The notes: a model not told the origin generated them from the letters alone. DNA of 42,981 nucleotides from Bacteroidota bacterium (GCA_020049295.1 JAIFLC010000062.1:1-42981); one strand, 5' to 3'. Positions 32,886 through 41,795 are shown, counted from the stretch's first letter. A program made the numbers and translations.

Positions 32886-35813
32886 ATGATTAAACCAACC
32901 ATAAATATTACTCTTCTATCTTTAATTTTACTATTATCAGGCAATTTATTATTTGCTCAGAAAACAAAAGTTGATAGTTTAAATCAACAGCTTATTAAAT
33001 CCGAGGAAGCAGACAAAGCGTCAATATTAAATAAATTGTCAGAATCGGTTCTTCCAGAAAATGCCGAAACTAGTTTAAGCTATGCTGGTAAGGCTTTAGA
33101 ATTGTCTGAAGAATTCAATTTAAAAAAAGAAAGGAACAGTGCATTATTTAATATTGCTGAAGCATATTTCGAGCTTAGTAGATATCAACCAGCAATTGAA
33201 TATTACGAGAAATTTCTTTCAGAACTATCCGGAGATAAATTATCACCGAGAAAAATAACAGTATATTCTAAAATAGGACATTGCGAAAAAAATCTAAGCA
33301 ACTACAAAAATGCATTACAAAATTATCAGAAAGCGTTAAATATTTGCATTTCAGAAGGTGATGAATTACAAAAAGCAATTGCCTATAATAATATAGGAAA
33401 TCTTTTTAAACAAAGAGGAGAATATGCCGAATCAGTAAAAATGCACAATAAAGCCTTAATAGCAGCAAATTTATCAGGAAATATAACTGAAATTTCGAAT
33501 ACGCTTAATTACATTGGGAGTTTATTTTGGACTATAAGTAAATACGATAGTTCGCTTACTTTTTATGAAAAATCTCTTCAGTTAAAACGCGATGTTAATG
33601 ATTATCTAGGTGAAGCGCAGATTTTAAGCAATATTGGCGTATTATACAAAGATAAAGGAGAATTTCAGAAAGCTATTGATTATCACTCTAAATCACTGGA
33701 TATTAAGCAAAAATTAGAAAATAAAAAAGAGATCGCTAATTCATTAAATCATATTGGAAGTGTATATCTTAAAAATAATAATCCAAATAAAGCACTCGAA
33801 TTCTACAATAAATCTCTCGATATTAGATTGCAGCTCAATGATATTTCAGAAATCGCTCAGTCGCAAAATAATATTGCTTTGGTTCATCGAAACTTTGGGG
33901 ATTACAATTCGGCATTAAACTATTTTCAGCAATCTCTGAATAACCTTAGAAAAGTAGGAAATAGCTCATTAATTGCAAATTGTTTAAACCAGATTGGAAG
34001 TATTTATTTAAAACAAAATCGATATGATTTAGCTTTAGAAAACTATTTAAATGCACTAAAAATAAGACAAACAAATAACGATCCTACACAAATTGCACAA
34101 TCATTAAATAATATCGGACTTATTTACGATGAGATTGGAAATTATGAAAAAGCTCTTGATTTCTATAATAAAAGCTTAGCAATAAAAATTGATATAACAG
34201 ATTATAAGGAACTTGCAAATACAATCCACATAATTGGTAACTTATACTACAAGCTAAAAAAGTACAATGAAGCCCTTGATAAATATACTCAAGCCCTTTC
34301 TTTGCGAGAAAAAATTGGAGACAAAATGAGTATTGCTGTTTCTTTAAAAAGCTTGGGAAATGTTTACCTTGAACTAGGAGATAAATCCAAATCATTAATT
34401 TTCCTAAAGGAATCGCTAAAGCTTAGAGATGAAGTTGGCGATGCAAAAGGTGTAAGCGAAATATATAATGATATTGGTAATTATTATATGTCAATTTCGG
34501 AATATGATTTGGCTCTCGAAAATTTTTTACAAACCATTAAATTAAGTGAAAAAACAAATGACAAATATATTACAGCACTCGCCAGTAGAAAAATTGGCGA
34601 GATTTATCTTAAAAAAGGAAAATCTAACGAAGGAATAGATTATATAAATAAATCATTAGAATTGGGTGAGGAACTTGAGCATCTTGAAATGATTAAAAAT
34701 GCTTACTACGTTTTGTTCCAATTTTATAATAAAACGGGTGATAAAGACAAAGCACTTTCAAATTTTATTAATTATTCGGTAATAAAAGATTCTATACTGG
34801 CACAAGTAAATAACCAGGAAATTCTTGAAACACAAATGAAATTTGAATTAGAGAAAAGTCAATCAGAACTGTCGAGAGTAGAAACTGAAATTAATGAACT
34901 AACCAGCGAAAAGAAAATTAAGGATCTGGAATTAAAAAGGCAGAAAAATTTAAGAAACTTACTAATCATTATCTCTCTCCTTTCTATCATCTCTATTGTT
35001 TTGATTATGAGGCAGTTTTTAATGAAACGTAAAACAAATAAAATTTTAAAAGAGAAAATTAATGAGGTTAATTATTCAAACAAATTGCTACAGGAATCTG
35101 AATCAAGTTTAAAAATACTTAACGCCACAAAAGATAAATTTTTCTCAATTATTGCGCACGATATAAAAAATCCATTTAATGCATTGTATAGCTTAGCAGG
35201 TTATGTTTGGAAAAATTTTGATTCGTACAAACCCCATGAATTAAAGAAATATTTTGAATTAATTTATAACTCGGCCGAAGAATTAATGGAATTGCTTGAA
35301 AATTTATTATACTGGTCAAGGACACAACGAGGTAAAATTGAATTTAATCCAATAGATATTAATTTGAATGACGTTGCTCAAAAAACAATCTCACTTCAAA
35401 AAATGACAGCCGATAAGAAAAATATTAAGATTGTATCGTCAATTGAACCAACATTATTAATTTATGCTGATCGGGATATGTTAACAACCATTTTACGTAA
35501 TCTTGTTTCAAACGCAATAAAATTTTCAAATGCCGGAGGAGTTATTATTCTTAATGCAGAAAAAGGATTAAAATCAACCATTGTATCGGTAATAGACAAT
35601 GGAATTGGGATTTCAGAACAGGATATTAAAAAACTTTTTAGGTTAGATATTCATTTTTCAACCAGTGGAACATCAGAAGAATTAGGTAGTGGCCTTGGAT
35701 TGATTTTGTGTCGTGAGTTTGTCGAAAAACATTCTGGTGAAATATGGGTTGAAAGCGAATTAGGTAAAGGAAGTACATTTAAATTTACAATACCCAATAA
35801 AGAAAATGAGTAA
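32886..35813 (+). CDS. TPR-domain sensor histidine kinase (second of a tandem pair)
   Basis: 975 residues from the ATG at 32886, which begins a proper signal peptide (about 1-24); an in-frame start 33 bp upstream would put a poor leader in front. A larger TPR array than in the first kinase (about 13 or more repeats, about 40-650) is followed by a coiled coil, a membrane helix (about 695-712), HisKA with His758 ('FFSIIAHDIKNPFN'), and an HATPase domain with 'LRNLVSNAIKFS', 'DNGIGIS' and 'GSGLGLILCREFVE'. All catalytic boxes are intact. There is no response regulator nearby. The last 8 bp overlap the xseB start, so xseB translation is probably coupled to it. Confidence 0.95.
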   Translation: MIKPTINITLLSLILLLSGNLLFAQKTKVDSLNQQLIKSEEADKASILNKLSESVLPENAETSLSYAGKALELSEEFNLKKERNSALFNIAEAYFELSRYQPAIEYYEKFLSELSGDKLSPRKITVYSKIGHCEKNLSNYKNALQNYQKALNICISEGDELQKAIAYNNIGNLFKQRGEYAESVKMHNKALIAANLSGNITEISNTLNYIGSLFWTISKYDSSLTFYEKSLQLKRDVNDYLGEAQILSNIGVLYKDKGEFQKAIDYHSKSLDIKQKLENKKEIANSLNHIGSVYLKNNNPNKALEFYNKSLDIRLQLNDISEIAQSQNNIALVHRNFGDYNSALNYFQQSLNNLRKVGNSSLIANCLNQIGSIYLKQNRYDLALENYLNALKIRQTNNDPTQIAQSLNNIGLIYDEIGNYEKALDFYNKSLAIKIDITDYKELANTIHIIGNLYYKLKKYNEALDKYTQALSLREKIGDKMSIAVSLKSLGNVYLELGDKSKSLIFLKESLKLRDEVGDAKGVSEIYNDIGNYYMSISEYDLALENFLQTIKLSEKTNDKYITALASRKIGEIYLKKGKSNEGIDYINKSLELGEELEHLEMIKNAYYVLFQFYNKTGDKDKALSNFINYSVIKDSILAQVNNQEILETQMKFELEKSQSELSRVETEINELTSEKKIKDLELKRQKNLRNLLIIISLLSIISIVLIMRQFLMKRKTNKILKEKINEVNYSNKLLQESESSLKILNATKDKFFSIIAHDIKNPFNALYSLAGYVWKNFDSYKPHELKKYFELIYNSAEELMELLENLLYWSRTQRGKIEFNPIDINLNDVAQKTISLQKMTADKKNIKIVSSIEPTLLIYADRDMLTTILRNLVSNAIKFSNAGGVIILNAEKGLKSTIVSVIDNGIGISEQDIKKLFRLDIHFSTSGTSEELGSGLGLILCREFVEKHSGEIWVESELGKGSTFKFTIPNKENE

Positions 35814-36009
35814 AAAAACACTTACATATAAAGATGCAATATCTGAAATTGAAGAGATATTGCAGCAAATTGAAAGTGAAGAACTTGATGTTGATGATTT
35901 ATCAACGAAGGTAAAGCACGTTTCAACCCTTATCGCTTTCTGCAAAAAGAAACTTCACGAAACCGAAACTGAGGTCGAGAAAATCTTGAAAGATATTGAT
36001 ACAGATTAA
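35806..36009 (+). CDS. xseB: Exodeoxyribonuclease VII small subunit
   Basis: 67 residues, the usual size. The conserved N-terminal 'TYKDAISEIEEILQQIES' and the following two-helix hairpin ('STKVKHVSTLIAFCKKKL') match XseB, which coats the coiled coil of XseA. Its ATG lies inside the last codons of the TPR kinase gene (8-bp overlap). It is separated from xseA, with which it normally forms an adjacent pair. Confidence 0.93.
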   Translation: MSKKTLTYKDAISEIEEILQQIESEELDVDDLSTKVKHVSTLIAFCKKKLHETETEVEKILKDIDTD

Positions 36010-36022
36010 AACTTTTAATTAG

Positions 36023-37885
36023 CTACCTCTTCTTCATTCTTTGCGGGCTTATCATATTTTCAGGCTTAAGCAAATCATCTAGCTCTGATTTTGACAATAA
36101 TTTCTTTTCCAAAACAAGATCATAAACGCTTTTATCATTCTGTAGGGCTTCTTTTGCAAGCATCGAACAGGTTTCGTAACCCAACGCAGGATTCAGCGCT
36201 GTTACTATCCCAATGCTGTTTAATACCAAATCACGACAATGTTTTTCATTTGCTGTAATTCCATCAATACATCTGTATTTAAAGGTTTTCATTCCATTAA
36301 TCAGCATTTCTATCGATTCAAAAATACTTTGAACAATAACTGGTTCCATAACATTTAATTCGAGCTGTCCAGCTTCAGCTGCCATTGTTACTGTCAAATC
36401 GTTTCCTATTACTTTAAAAGCAATCTGGTTTACTACCTCAGGTATAACCGGATTAACCTTGCCTGGCATAATCGATGAACCTGGCTGCATTGGAGGTAAA
36501 TTGATCTCATGAATACCCGTTCGTGGACCGGATGATAACAAACGTAAATCATTCGAAATTTTAGACAATTTAACTGCTAATCGTTTTAATGCAGATGAAT
36601 ACATTACAAACGCGCCTGTATCTTGGGTCGCTTCAACAAGATTCTTTGCATTTACTACATTTAATCCCGAAATTTTTCTGAGATGTCTTATAACTTTCTC
36701 TGCATATTCAGGTTCTGAATTAATTCCTGTTCCAATTGCGGTAGCACCCATATTAACCTCTAAAAACAAATTGGCATTTTGCAGTAATCGTTCAATTTCT
36801 TCTTCTAAAGTAACTGCATATGCTTCAAATGACTGACCAAGGGTCATAGGAACAGCATCTTGCAATTGAGTTCTGCCCATTTTAATAATTTGGTTAAATT
36901 CTTTTGATTTTACATAGAATGATTCAATCAATTCCTGCAAAACTGAAATCAATTTGTAATTGCTTTTTACAATAGCTATTTTAACAGATGTTGGATAAGC
37001 ATCATTTGTTGATTGCGATAAGTTTACATGATTGTTGGGATGACAAAACTCATATTGACCTCGCTCATGACCTAAGATTTCTAGTGCACGGTTGGCAATA
37101 ACCTCATTAGCATTCATATTGGTAGATGTACCTGCTCCACCCTGTATCATATCAACAATAAAATGATTATGAAATTTGCCATTAATAAGTTCGTTGCAAG
37201 CCTGTATTATTGCATTGGCAACTGACTGTTCTATTAAACCTAGCTCCAAATTTGCTTGAGTAGCAGCCAACTTTACCATCGAAATGGCCTGAATTATAAT
37301 AGGATAAAAATTAAGAGTTATACCACTAATGTTAAAGTTTTCAATTGCTCTCATGGTTTGAACGCCATACAAATATTCGTTCGGAACATCACGCTCGCCC
37401 AGCAAATCATGTTCTCTTCTTGTTCTGCCTGACTCGTATTGAGCAGCAACATTTAACATTCGGTTATTCGAATAACGCATTCGTCGCGAAATAACTCTTG
37501 CTATATTACTAAAGATTTTTACTGCTGCAGGTCCATTCTCATCAAAATAATTACGATTTATGCTATAAACAGTTGTGTCTTCAATGGCTCTTGCTGTAGT
37601 TGAATGGGGAGAATCATCTGCCCAAGAACCTTCGCCCAAAAAATCTCCTTTACTAAATTGCGATAGTTTGGTTTCGGCTCCAAAATGAATCGTTTTAAAC
37701 AATTCTACCTCTCCAGAATAAATAATAAAAATATCTTTCCTTGGTCCATGTTCTTCAAAAAGCAATGATTCTTTTGGATATTTTTTCTCCTGCATGCTTT
37801 CACTGAGAATGTTTAATTCATTATTATCAAGTCCTTTAAATAGCTCTATCCCTTTAATAAAATCAAGTATTATATTTGTTTCCAT
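36023..37885 (-). CDS. aspA: Aspartate ammonia-lyase with N-terminal cyclic-nucleotide-binding-like domain
   Basis: A 620-residue fusion. Residues about 1-140 form a CRP-type cNMP-binding domain ('FIIYSGEVELF', 'FLGEGSWADDSPHSTTARAIEDT') without a DNA-binding helix-turn-helix. Residues about 156-620 are a full aspartase/fumarase-superfamily enzyme that aligns with E. coli AspA: 'DLLGERDVPNEYLYGVQT', 'QGGAGTSTNMN', 'SQSTNDAYPT', 'GRTQLQDAVPMTLGQ' and the signature loop 'GSSIMPGKVNP' with the catalytic Ser. It catalyses aspartate to fumarate plus ammonia. In the sensor domain the ribose-binding Glu85 is kept, but the phosphate-binding Arg of the PRSA-type motif is His94, so cAMP binding may be weak or replaced by another signal. 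Allosteric control is inferred from the fusion. Confidence 0.93.
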   Translation of the reverse strand: METNIILDFIKGIELFKGLDNNELNILSESMQEKKYPKESLLFEEHGPRKDIFIIYSGEVELFKTIHFGAETKLSQFSKGDFLGEGSWADDSPHSTTARAIEDTTVYSINRNYFDENGPAAVKIFSNIARVISRRMRYSNNRMLNVAAQYESGRTRREHDLLGERDVPNEYLYGVQTMRAIENFNISGITLNFYPIIIQAISMVKLAATQANLELGLIEQSVANAIIQACNELINGKFHNHFIVDMIQGGAGTSTNMNANEVIANRALEILGHERGQYEFCHPNNHVNLSQSTNDAYPTSVKIAIVKSNYKLISVLQELIESFYVKSKEFNQIIKMGRTQLQDAVPMTLGQSFEAYAVTLEEEIERLLQNANLFLEVNMGATAIGTGINSEPEYAEKVIRHLRKISGLNVVNAKNLVEATQDTGAFVMYSSALKRLAVKLSKISNDLRLLSSGPRTGIHEINLPPMQPGSSIMPGKVNPVIPEVVNQIAFKVIGNDLTVTMAAEAGQLELNVMEPVIVQSIFESIEMLINGMKTFKYRCIDGITANEKHCRDLVLNSIGIVTALNPALGYETCSMLAKEALQNDKSVYDLVLEKKLLSKSELDDLLKPENMISPQRMKKR

Positions 37886-37951
37886 CTGATGTTGTATTTA
37901 AATTTCTGCTTATTAATAATATACAAAGTAATAATAAAACAAACACATAAA

Positions 37952-37985
37952 AAAAATGTTTGACAGTTTCCCGTCAAACATTTTT
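37952..37985 (-). terminator. Terminator after the degenerate trypsin-like gene
   Basis: A 13-bp perfect stem (aaaaatgtttgac / gtcaaacattttt) with an 8-base loop, 27 bp past the stop of the trypsin-like gene. The A/T ends make it usable in both directions. Confidence 0.85.
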
Positions 37986-38012
37986 AAACCTAAACCATCT
38001 TACATTAAGGAA

Positions 38013-38849
38013 CTATGCATCAATTCGAAACTCGAGATTTGACCTCGAAATTTCTACATCAATGTACTCATCAAAAAGTTCTTGAACATTTTTAATATCT
38101 AAAGCGTAACCAACTCGCATACTTGCTGATTTGTAAATTTCATTTGCAATATGTTTTATTTGATTCTGATTTGCAATCAGTACCTGAATTGGATCAATTT
38201 CTTCGACATTAAATTTACCCTGCGATTTTTTCAGAATAGCAAGGTTTTTATTTATTATCTGCTTCATTCGCTTATGCGATTGAGTTATAGCGGCCAGTCT
38301 GTGACCAATAATACCAATAACTTCAGAAGTTTCTGCATTTACTACCGGAGCTCCTGAATTACCTTGTTTTACAGAGGAATCTATCTGAAGATATTTATAA
38401 CCATTATCAGTTAGCATTGATGATGTGATTATACCTTGTTTAATCGCCAGGGATTCTTTCTCAAGCTGATAACCAAGGAGAGCAATAGGTTGTCCTATCT
38501 CAAAAGTATCCGATAAGCTCATTTTTAATGAAGGTATTTGCTTAAACTCATTAAAATCTGCAAGTATTGCAGCAAATGGAATCTTATCTTTTGATAGGCT
38601 TCTAATCATTCTCTGTTTAAGCTCTGCCATAGAAATTCTAACCATTGCAGATTCAGATACTCCATCTTCAGTTACAAAACGAATTTGAACTTCGGATGCT
38701 TTATATATCTTATAAATATATTCATCAGTAATAATATACTCGCCATTTGCTTTAAAACCAGTAATTGAAACTAGTTTAATGCCTGAAACACTAAAAAATG
38801 TGAGCTGGCAAACAGATTTCTGACAATTTTTCCAAATGGTTCTGTACAT
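38013..38849 (-). CDS. Trypsin-fold (S1C/DegP-like) protein with incomplete catalytic triad
   Basis: 278 residues. The second half of a chymotrypsin-like fold is clear: 'QPIALLGYQL', 'IKQGIITSS', 'LQIDSSVKQGNSGAPVVNAETSEVIGII' with Ser165 in GNSGAP. In the first half the catalytic His expected in the 'ILTxxHV' strand is absent ('YIITDEYIY', residues 38-46), and the Asp-containing 'DxAxL' motif is replaced ('KIPFAAILADF'). It is therefore probably inactive as a protease and may act as a binding or scaffold protein. There is no signal peptide, so a cytoplasmic location is likely. About 80 C-terminal residues have no recognised domain. It is downstream of a 93-residue gene in the same orientation. 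Confidence 0.75.
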   Translation of the reverse strand: MYRTIWKNCQKSVCQLTFFSVSGIKLVSITGFKANGEYIITDEYIYKIYKASEVQIRFVTEDGVSESAMVRISMAELKQRMIRSLSKDKIPFAAILADFNEFKQIPSLKMSLSDTFEIGQPIALLGYQLEKESLAIKQGIITSSMLTDNGYKYLQIDSSVKQGNSGAPVVNAETSEVIGIIGHRLAAITQSHKRMKQIINKNLAILKKSQGKFNVEEIDPIQVLIANQNQIKHIANEIYKSASMRVGYALDIKNVQELFDEYIDVEISRSNLEFRIDA

Positions 38850-38867
38850 TTTATATTAATTTAGTGT

Positions 38868-39149
38868 TTAATAATTGTGCAATTGAAGAATTCTTTTTTC
38901 GTAAAGTTTTGTCATTACCTGATCAGCAATCTCAAATTCGCTAGTTGAAATTCTTAAATCTTTAATTATATTCTCTGGAGGTATCATTTGCTCATTATTT
39001 GTAATAACCTCTACTCTATATGGACTTTTAACTCCTGATAACCAATGATGAACAACACCCTCTGGAGTTGAATAAATCTTCAGATATAGTTCAATATCTA
39101 TTATTTCTTCTGAAGCCTTTGGTTTAACTTGGATATCGATTCTGTTCAT
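38868..39149 (-). CDS. Hypothetical 93-residue protein
   Basis: No recognised family. It is a mixed alpha/beta, soluble-looking protein with a beta-rich N-terminal half ('IDIQVKPKASEEIIDIELYLKIY') and a helical C-terminus ('SEFEIADQVMTKLYEKRILQL'); no signal peptide or cysteines. It ends 18 bp before the trypsin-like gene on the same strand, so the two probably form an operon. Confidence 0.7.
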   Translation of the reverse strand: MNRIDIQVKPKASEEIIDIELYLKIYSTPEGVVHHWLSGVKSPYRVEVITNNEQMIPPENIIKDLRISTSEFEIADQVMTKLYEKRILQLHNY

Positions 39150-39196
39150 TTAACCTAGTATAATGGCATTTTTAACTAGCCGCATATTAAAAACAA

Positions 39197-39325
39197 TTAG
39201 AAATAAATTCTTATAAATGAAATTAGAAAAACAAGTGTAACAATAGAAAACAAAATAATAACACCAAGATCGATGGTTTGTTCTGATATAATTCTATTTC
39301 TGATTGTTTGAATTAGTTTTTTCAT
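39197..39325 (-). CDS. Small single-pass membrane protein, 42 residues
   Basis: A minus-strand frame from ATG at 39325 to TAA at 39197. The first about 20 residues are polar and basic ('MKKLIQTIRNRIISEQ'); residues about 20-41 are a continuous hydrophobic helix, giving a clean N-in single-pass topology. It lies 47 bp upstream of the 93-residue gene in the same orientation. No known family, and coding status is not proven: codon use is typical of the window but the length is small. Confidence 0.4.
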   Translation of the reverse strand: MKKLIQTIRNRIISEQTIDLGVIILFSIVTLVFLISFIRIYF

Positions 39326-39638
39326 TTCTACGATTTAAATCTTTTGAAATTATATTATGGTGCTAAAATATTATTATCACACATCACTTTTATGCTGACT
39401 TTTTTATCGTAAGGTATTTCCAAATTATCGCTATGTATTTTCAAATAATCGTTTTTTTAACGTAATTTTATTTTTTATAAAATATGTTCAGAATCGAACA
39501 GCTATTGTTACAATATCGTTCACAATTAACGAACTGGAACTCAATTATAAATTTGATATTGCTTTGAAAAACATACGATTACCTTATTTGGCATAGTATG
39601 TGTAAATCAAAATCTGTTTAATAAATAAATTATTTTCA
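39326..39638. other. Upstream regulatory region of the TolC-family gene
   Basis: A 313-bp AT-rich spacer without a supported gene. It contains several GTTC/GAAC half-sites between about 39485 and 39536, including tgttc-N6-gaaca at 39485-39500 and a gttc...gaac pair at 39518-39534, which look like an operator region for a dimeric regulator. No clear -33/-7 promoter was found. Confidence 0.4.
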
Positions 39639-41069
39639 ATGAAATCAATAAAATTTGCTCTACTAATCTTTCTTTTTACAACACTTACTTTATCAATACA
39701 GGCACAAAAAGAATGGTCTCTTGAGGAATGCATAAATTATGCAATTGCAAATAATATTCAGGTTAAGCGTCATGAACTATCTGCCAATATTTCAGAAAAA
39801 ACGTATTTCCAATCGAAAATGGAAATATTGCCCAGTCTTAATGCGAACGGACAGCATTATTTAAATTCGGGGAAAGCAATAAACTATGAAACTTACGCCT
39901 ATGTAAATGAATCATTTCAGGGTGGTAATTTATCCATTTCATCCGAAGTAAACTTATTTAATGGATTACAAACATTTAATACAATTCGAAAGAACAAACT
40001 TGATCTAATGGTTCAACTTGAAGGAGTTGATAAAGTTAAAAATGATATTACACTTAATGTTGCTACTGCATATTTACAGATATTATTGAGCAAGGAACTC
40101 TTTAATAACGCAAAACAACAACTTGAAATAACTTTAGTGCAAGTTGAAAAAACTAAAAAGCTTGTTGAAATAGGAAATGCAGCCAGAGGTAGTTTATTGC
40201 AGATTGAAGCACAAGCTGCCGGAGAAAAAGCAGCGCTAATTGATGCCGAGAATAATCTTAAAATTTCATACCTAAATTTATCTCAGTTACTTAATCTGGA
40301 AACTACTGAAGGATTTGAAATAAAAACTCCAGAAAAATTAGAATTAGTTCTTACCACAGAATTTGCTGATATAAATACAATATATAATGATGCACTTGGA
40401 GTTTTGCCAGAAATAAAAAGTGCTGAATATGGATTAAAAAGCTCAGAAAGAGGTCTTTCTATTGCTTACGGTAATATAAGTCCAACATTATCTCTTGGAT
40501 ATCAATATAGTTCACGATATAATGAATTGACCCGAAAAGTTGAAAGTAGCTCAGCACCTACACTTTCATCATACCCAATTGGAGAAACTGCTGGTGGTGA
40601 AGATGTTTTTGGTTATATTTCAAATACCAATTATGCATCATCCTATCCATACATGGATCAAATAAACGATAATGCTAGTAACGTTGTTTACCTTGCTTTG
40701 CGTATACCTCTTTTTAATAAATGGAGAACAGCAACAAATATTAGCCAATCAAAAATAATGGTAAACGACTCAAAACTATCATTGGATTTGCAAAAACAAA
40801 ACCTTTACAAAAGCATACAGCAAGCCAGAACACAAGCTACAGCAGCCTTAGAAAGATATAAGGCAAATACTCAAGCAGTAGAATCAATGGAAGAAGCATT
40901 CAGATATACAGAACAAAAATATCAGGTTGGATTAGTAGATATACTTGAATATAAAACAGCTAAGAATAGTTTAATTAAAACTAAATCGGACGCTTTACAG
41001 GCTAAATATGAATTTATTTTTAGATCAAAAATACTTGACTTTTACAGGGGAGAGCAAATTATTCTTTAA
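39639..41069 (+). CDS. TolC-family outer-membrane efflux protein
   Basis: 476 residues: a signal peptide (about 1-22) then the two tandem outer-membrane efflux protein repeats. Each begins with the conserved 'WSLEECINYAIANNIQVKRHEL' and 'EIKSAEYGLKSSERGLSIAYGNISPTLSLGYQY' type helices; the C-terminal 'LERYKANTQAVESMEEAFRYTEQKYQVGLVDILEYKTAKNSL' segment is characteristic. It would form the trimeric channel for an RND or ABC exporter. Unusually, no membrane fusion protein or pump gene follows; a terminator comes about 107 bp downstream and the next gene is on the other strand. Confidence 0.95.
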   Translation: MKSIKFALLIFLFTTLTLSIQAQKEWSLEECINYAIANNIQVKRHELSANISEKTYFQSKMEILPSLNANGQHYLNSGKAINYETYAYVNESFQGGNLSISSEVNLFNGLQTFNTIRKNKLDLMVQLEGVDKVKNDITLNVATAYLQILLSKELFNNAKQQLEITLVQVEKTKKLVEIGNAARGSLLQIEAQAAGEKAALIDAENNLKISYLNLSQLLNLETTEGFEIKTPEKLELVLTTEFADINTIYNDALGVLPEIKSAEYGLKSSERGLSIAYGNISPTLSLGYQYSSRYNELTRKVESSSAPTLSSYPIGETAGGEDVFGYISNTNYASSYPYMDQINDNASNVVYLALRIPLFNKWRTATNISQSKIMVNDSKLSLDLQKQNLYKSIQQARTQATAALERYKANTQAVESMEEAFRYTEQKYQVGLVDILEYKTAKNSLIKTKSDALQAKYEFIFRSKILDFYRGEQIIL

Positions 41070-41175
41070 TGTTTTTGGGTAAATTTTTTAGAGGTTAAAT
41101 AGAAAAAGGTTAATTATTGATGATTATTTTAGTTTAGGGTTTTATGTTGATTATTTCAAATTTGCTTCCCTATAG

Positions 41176-41195
41176 AGTCCGGAGAAATCCGGACT
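41176..41195 (+). terminator. Terminator after the TolC-family gene (GAAA loop)
   Basis: An 8-bp perfect stem (agtccgga / tccggact) capped by a GAAA tetraloop and followed by TTTTAA, about 107 bp past the stop. Confidence 0.8.
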
Positions 41196-41208
41196 TTTAA
41201 TTAATAAA

Positions 41209-41232
41209 AAAAGGAGTTGTTAACCTCCTTTT
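41209..41232 (-). terminator. Terminator after the GNAT gene at 41233
   Basis: An 8-bp stem (aaaaggag / ctcctttt) with an 8-base loop, followed on the minus strand by a T-run, immediately after the GNAT stop. With the preceding element it insulates the two convergent genes. Confidence 0.7.
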
Positions 41233-41733
41233 CTAAACTATCTTTTCTAAACACTTAAATGGTTCTTTTTGTTTTGGATAATGAATATCACCTGTATAAA
41301 TATACCCAATGCTTTGATAAAGTTTAATCAGTGATTCGCTCGAACTTGCAACATCTAATCTGATTGATTTATAATTATTATCCTTAGCAAACTCTTCGGC
41401 AAACTGAATTAGTTTTTTACCTACCCCCATTTTTTGCCATGATGGAAATACAGCTATTCTTTTAATAATAATAAACTTATCGGTATTATTCTTCCACGAT
41501 ACGCTTTCAAAAACTGAATCTTGTTCTTCACTAAGAGTAATAGTTCCTATACATACGCCTTTATGTTTAATTATGTAGAGTGAACCCTTTTCAGCTTCAG
41601 TAATTAATCGATAATAGTCAGGATAAGCAATATTCCACTGATATACACTATTATTGTTAAAATCCTCAATACAATGCTGTAATAAGTACATTACTTCGAG
41701 AACATTATCAGTAGTTGCTTTTAGTACTCTCAT
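41233..41733 (-). CDS. GNAT-family N-acetyltransferase
   Basis: 166 residues of GNAT fold with 'IKRIAVFPSWQKMGVGKKLIQFAEEFAK' as strand 4 plus the acetyl-CoA loop (QKMGVGK) and 'SLIKLYQSIGYIYTG' at the C-terminus. The substrate cannot be assigned. It is monocistronic; a TACTTTTG box (minus strand, 41788-41795) lies about 55 bp upstream and is a plausible promoter. Confidence 0.9.
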   Translation of the reverse strand: MRVLKATTDNVLEVMYLLQHCIEDFNNNSVYQWNIAYPDYYRLITEAEKGSLYIIKHKGVCIGTITLSEEQDSVFESVSWKNNTDKFIIIKRIAVFPSWQKMGVGKKLIQFAEEFAKDNNYKSIRLDVASSSESLIKLYQSIGYIYTGDIHYPKQKEPFKCLEKIV

Positions 41734-41787
41734 ATTAGGTTAAAGAAATTGAGAAATCTTTAAAACAAAATGGTTTTTTAATAATAA

Positions 41788-41795
41788 CAAAAGTA
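41788..41795 (-). promoter_or_regulatory. Putative -7 promoter element for the GNAT gene (TACTTTTG)
   Basis: Minus-strand TACTTTTG matches TAnnTTTG, 55 bp before the start codon; -33 box not evident. Confidence 0.35.

Noticed and set aside
30600-34900. Repetitive DNA pattern that could be taken for a repeat array or CRISPR
   Set aside because: The periodicity is about 120 bp and coding: it is the TPR repeats (NNIG..Y...G....AL.YY.KSL) of the two kinases, with no identical spacers or palindromic repeats.
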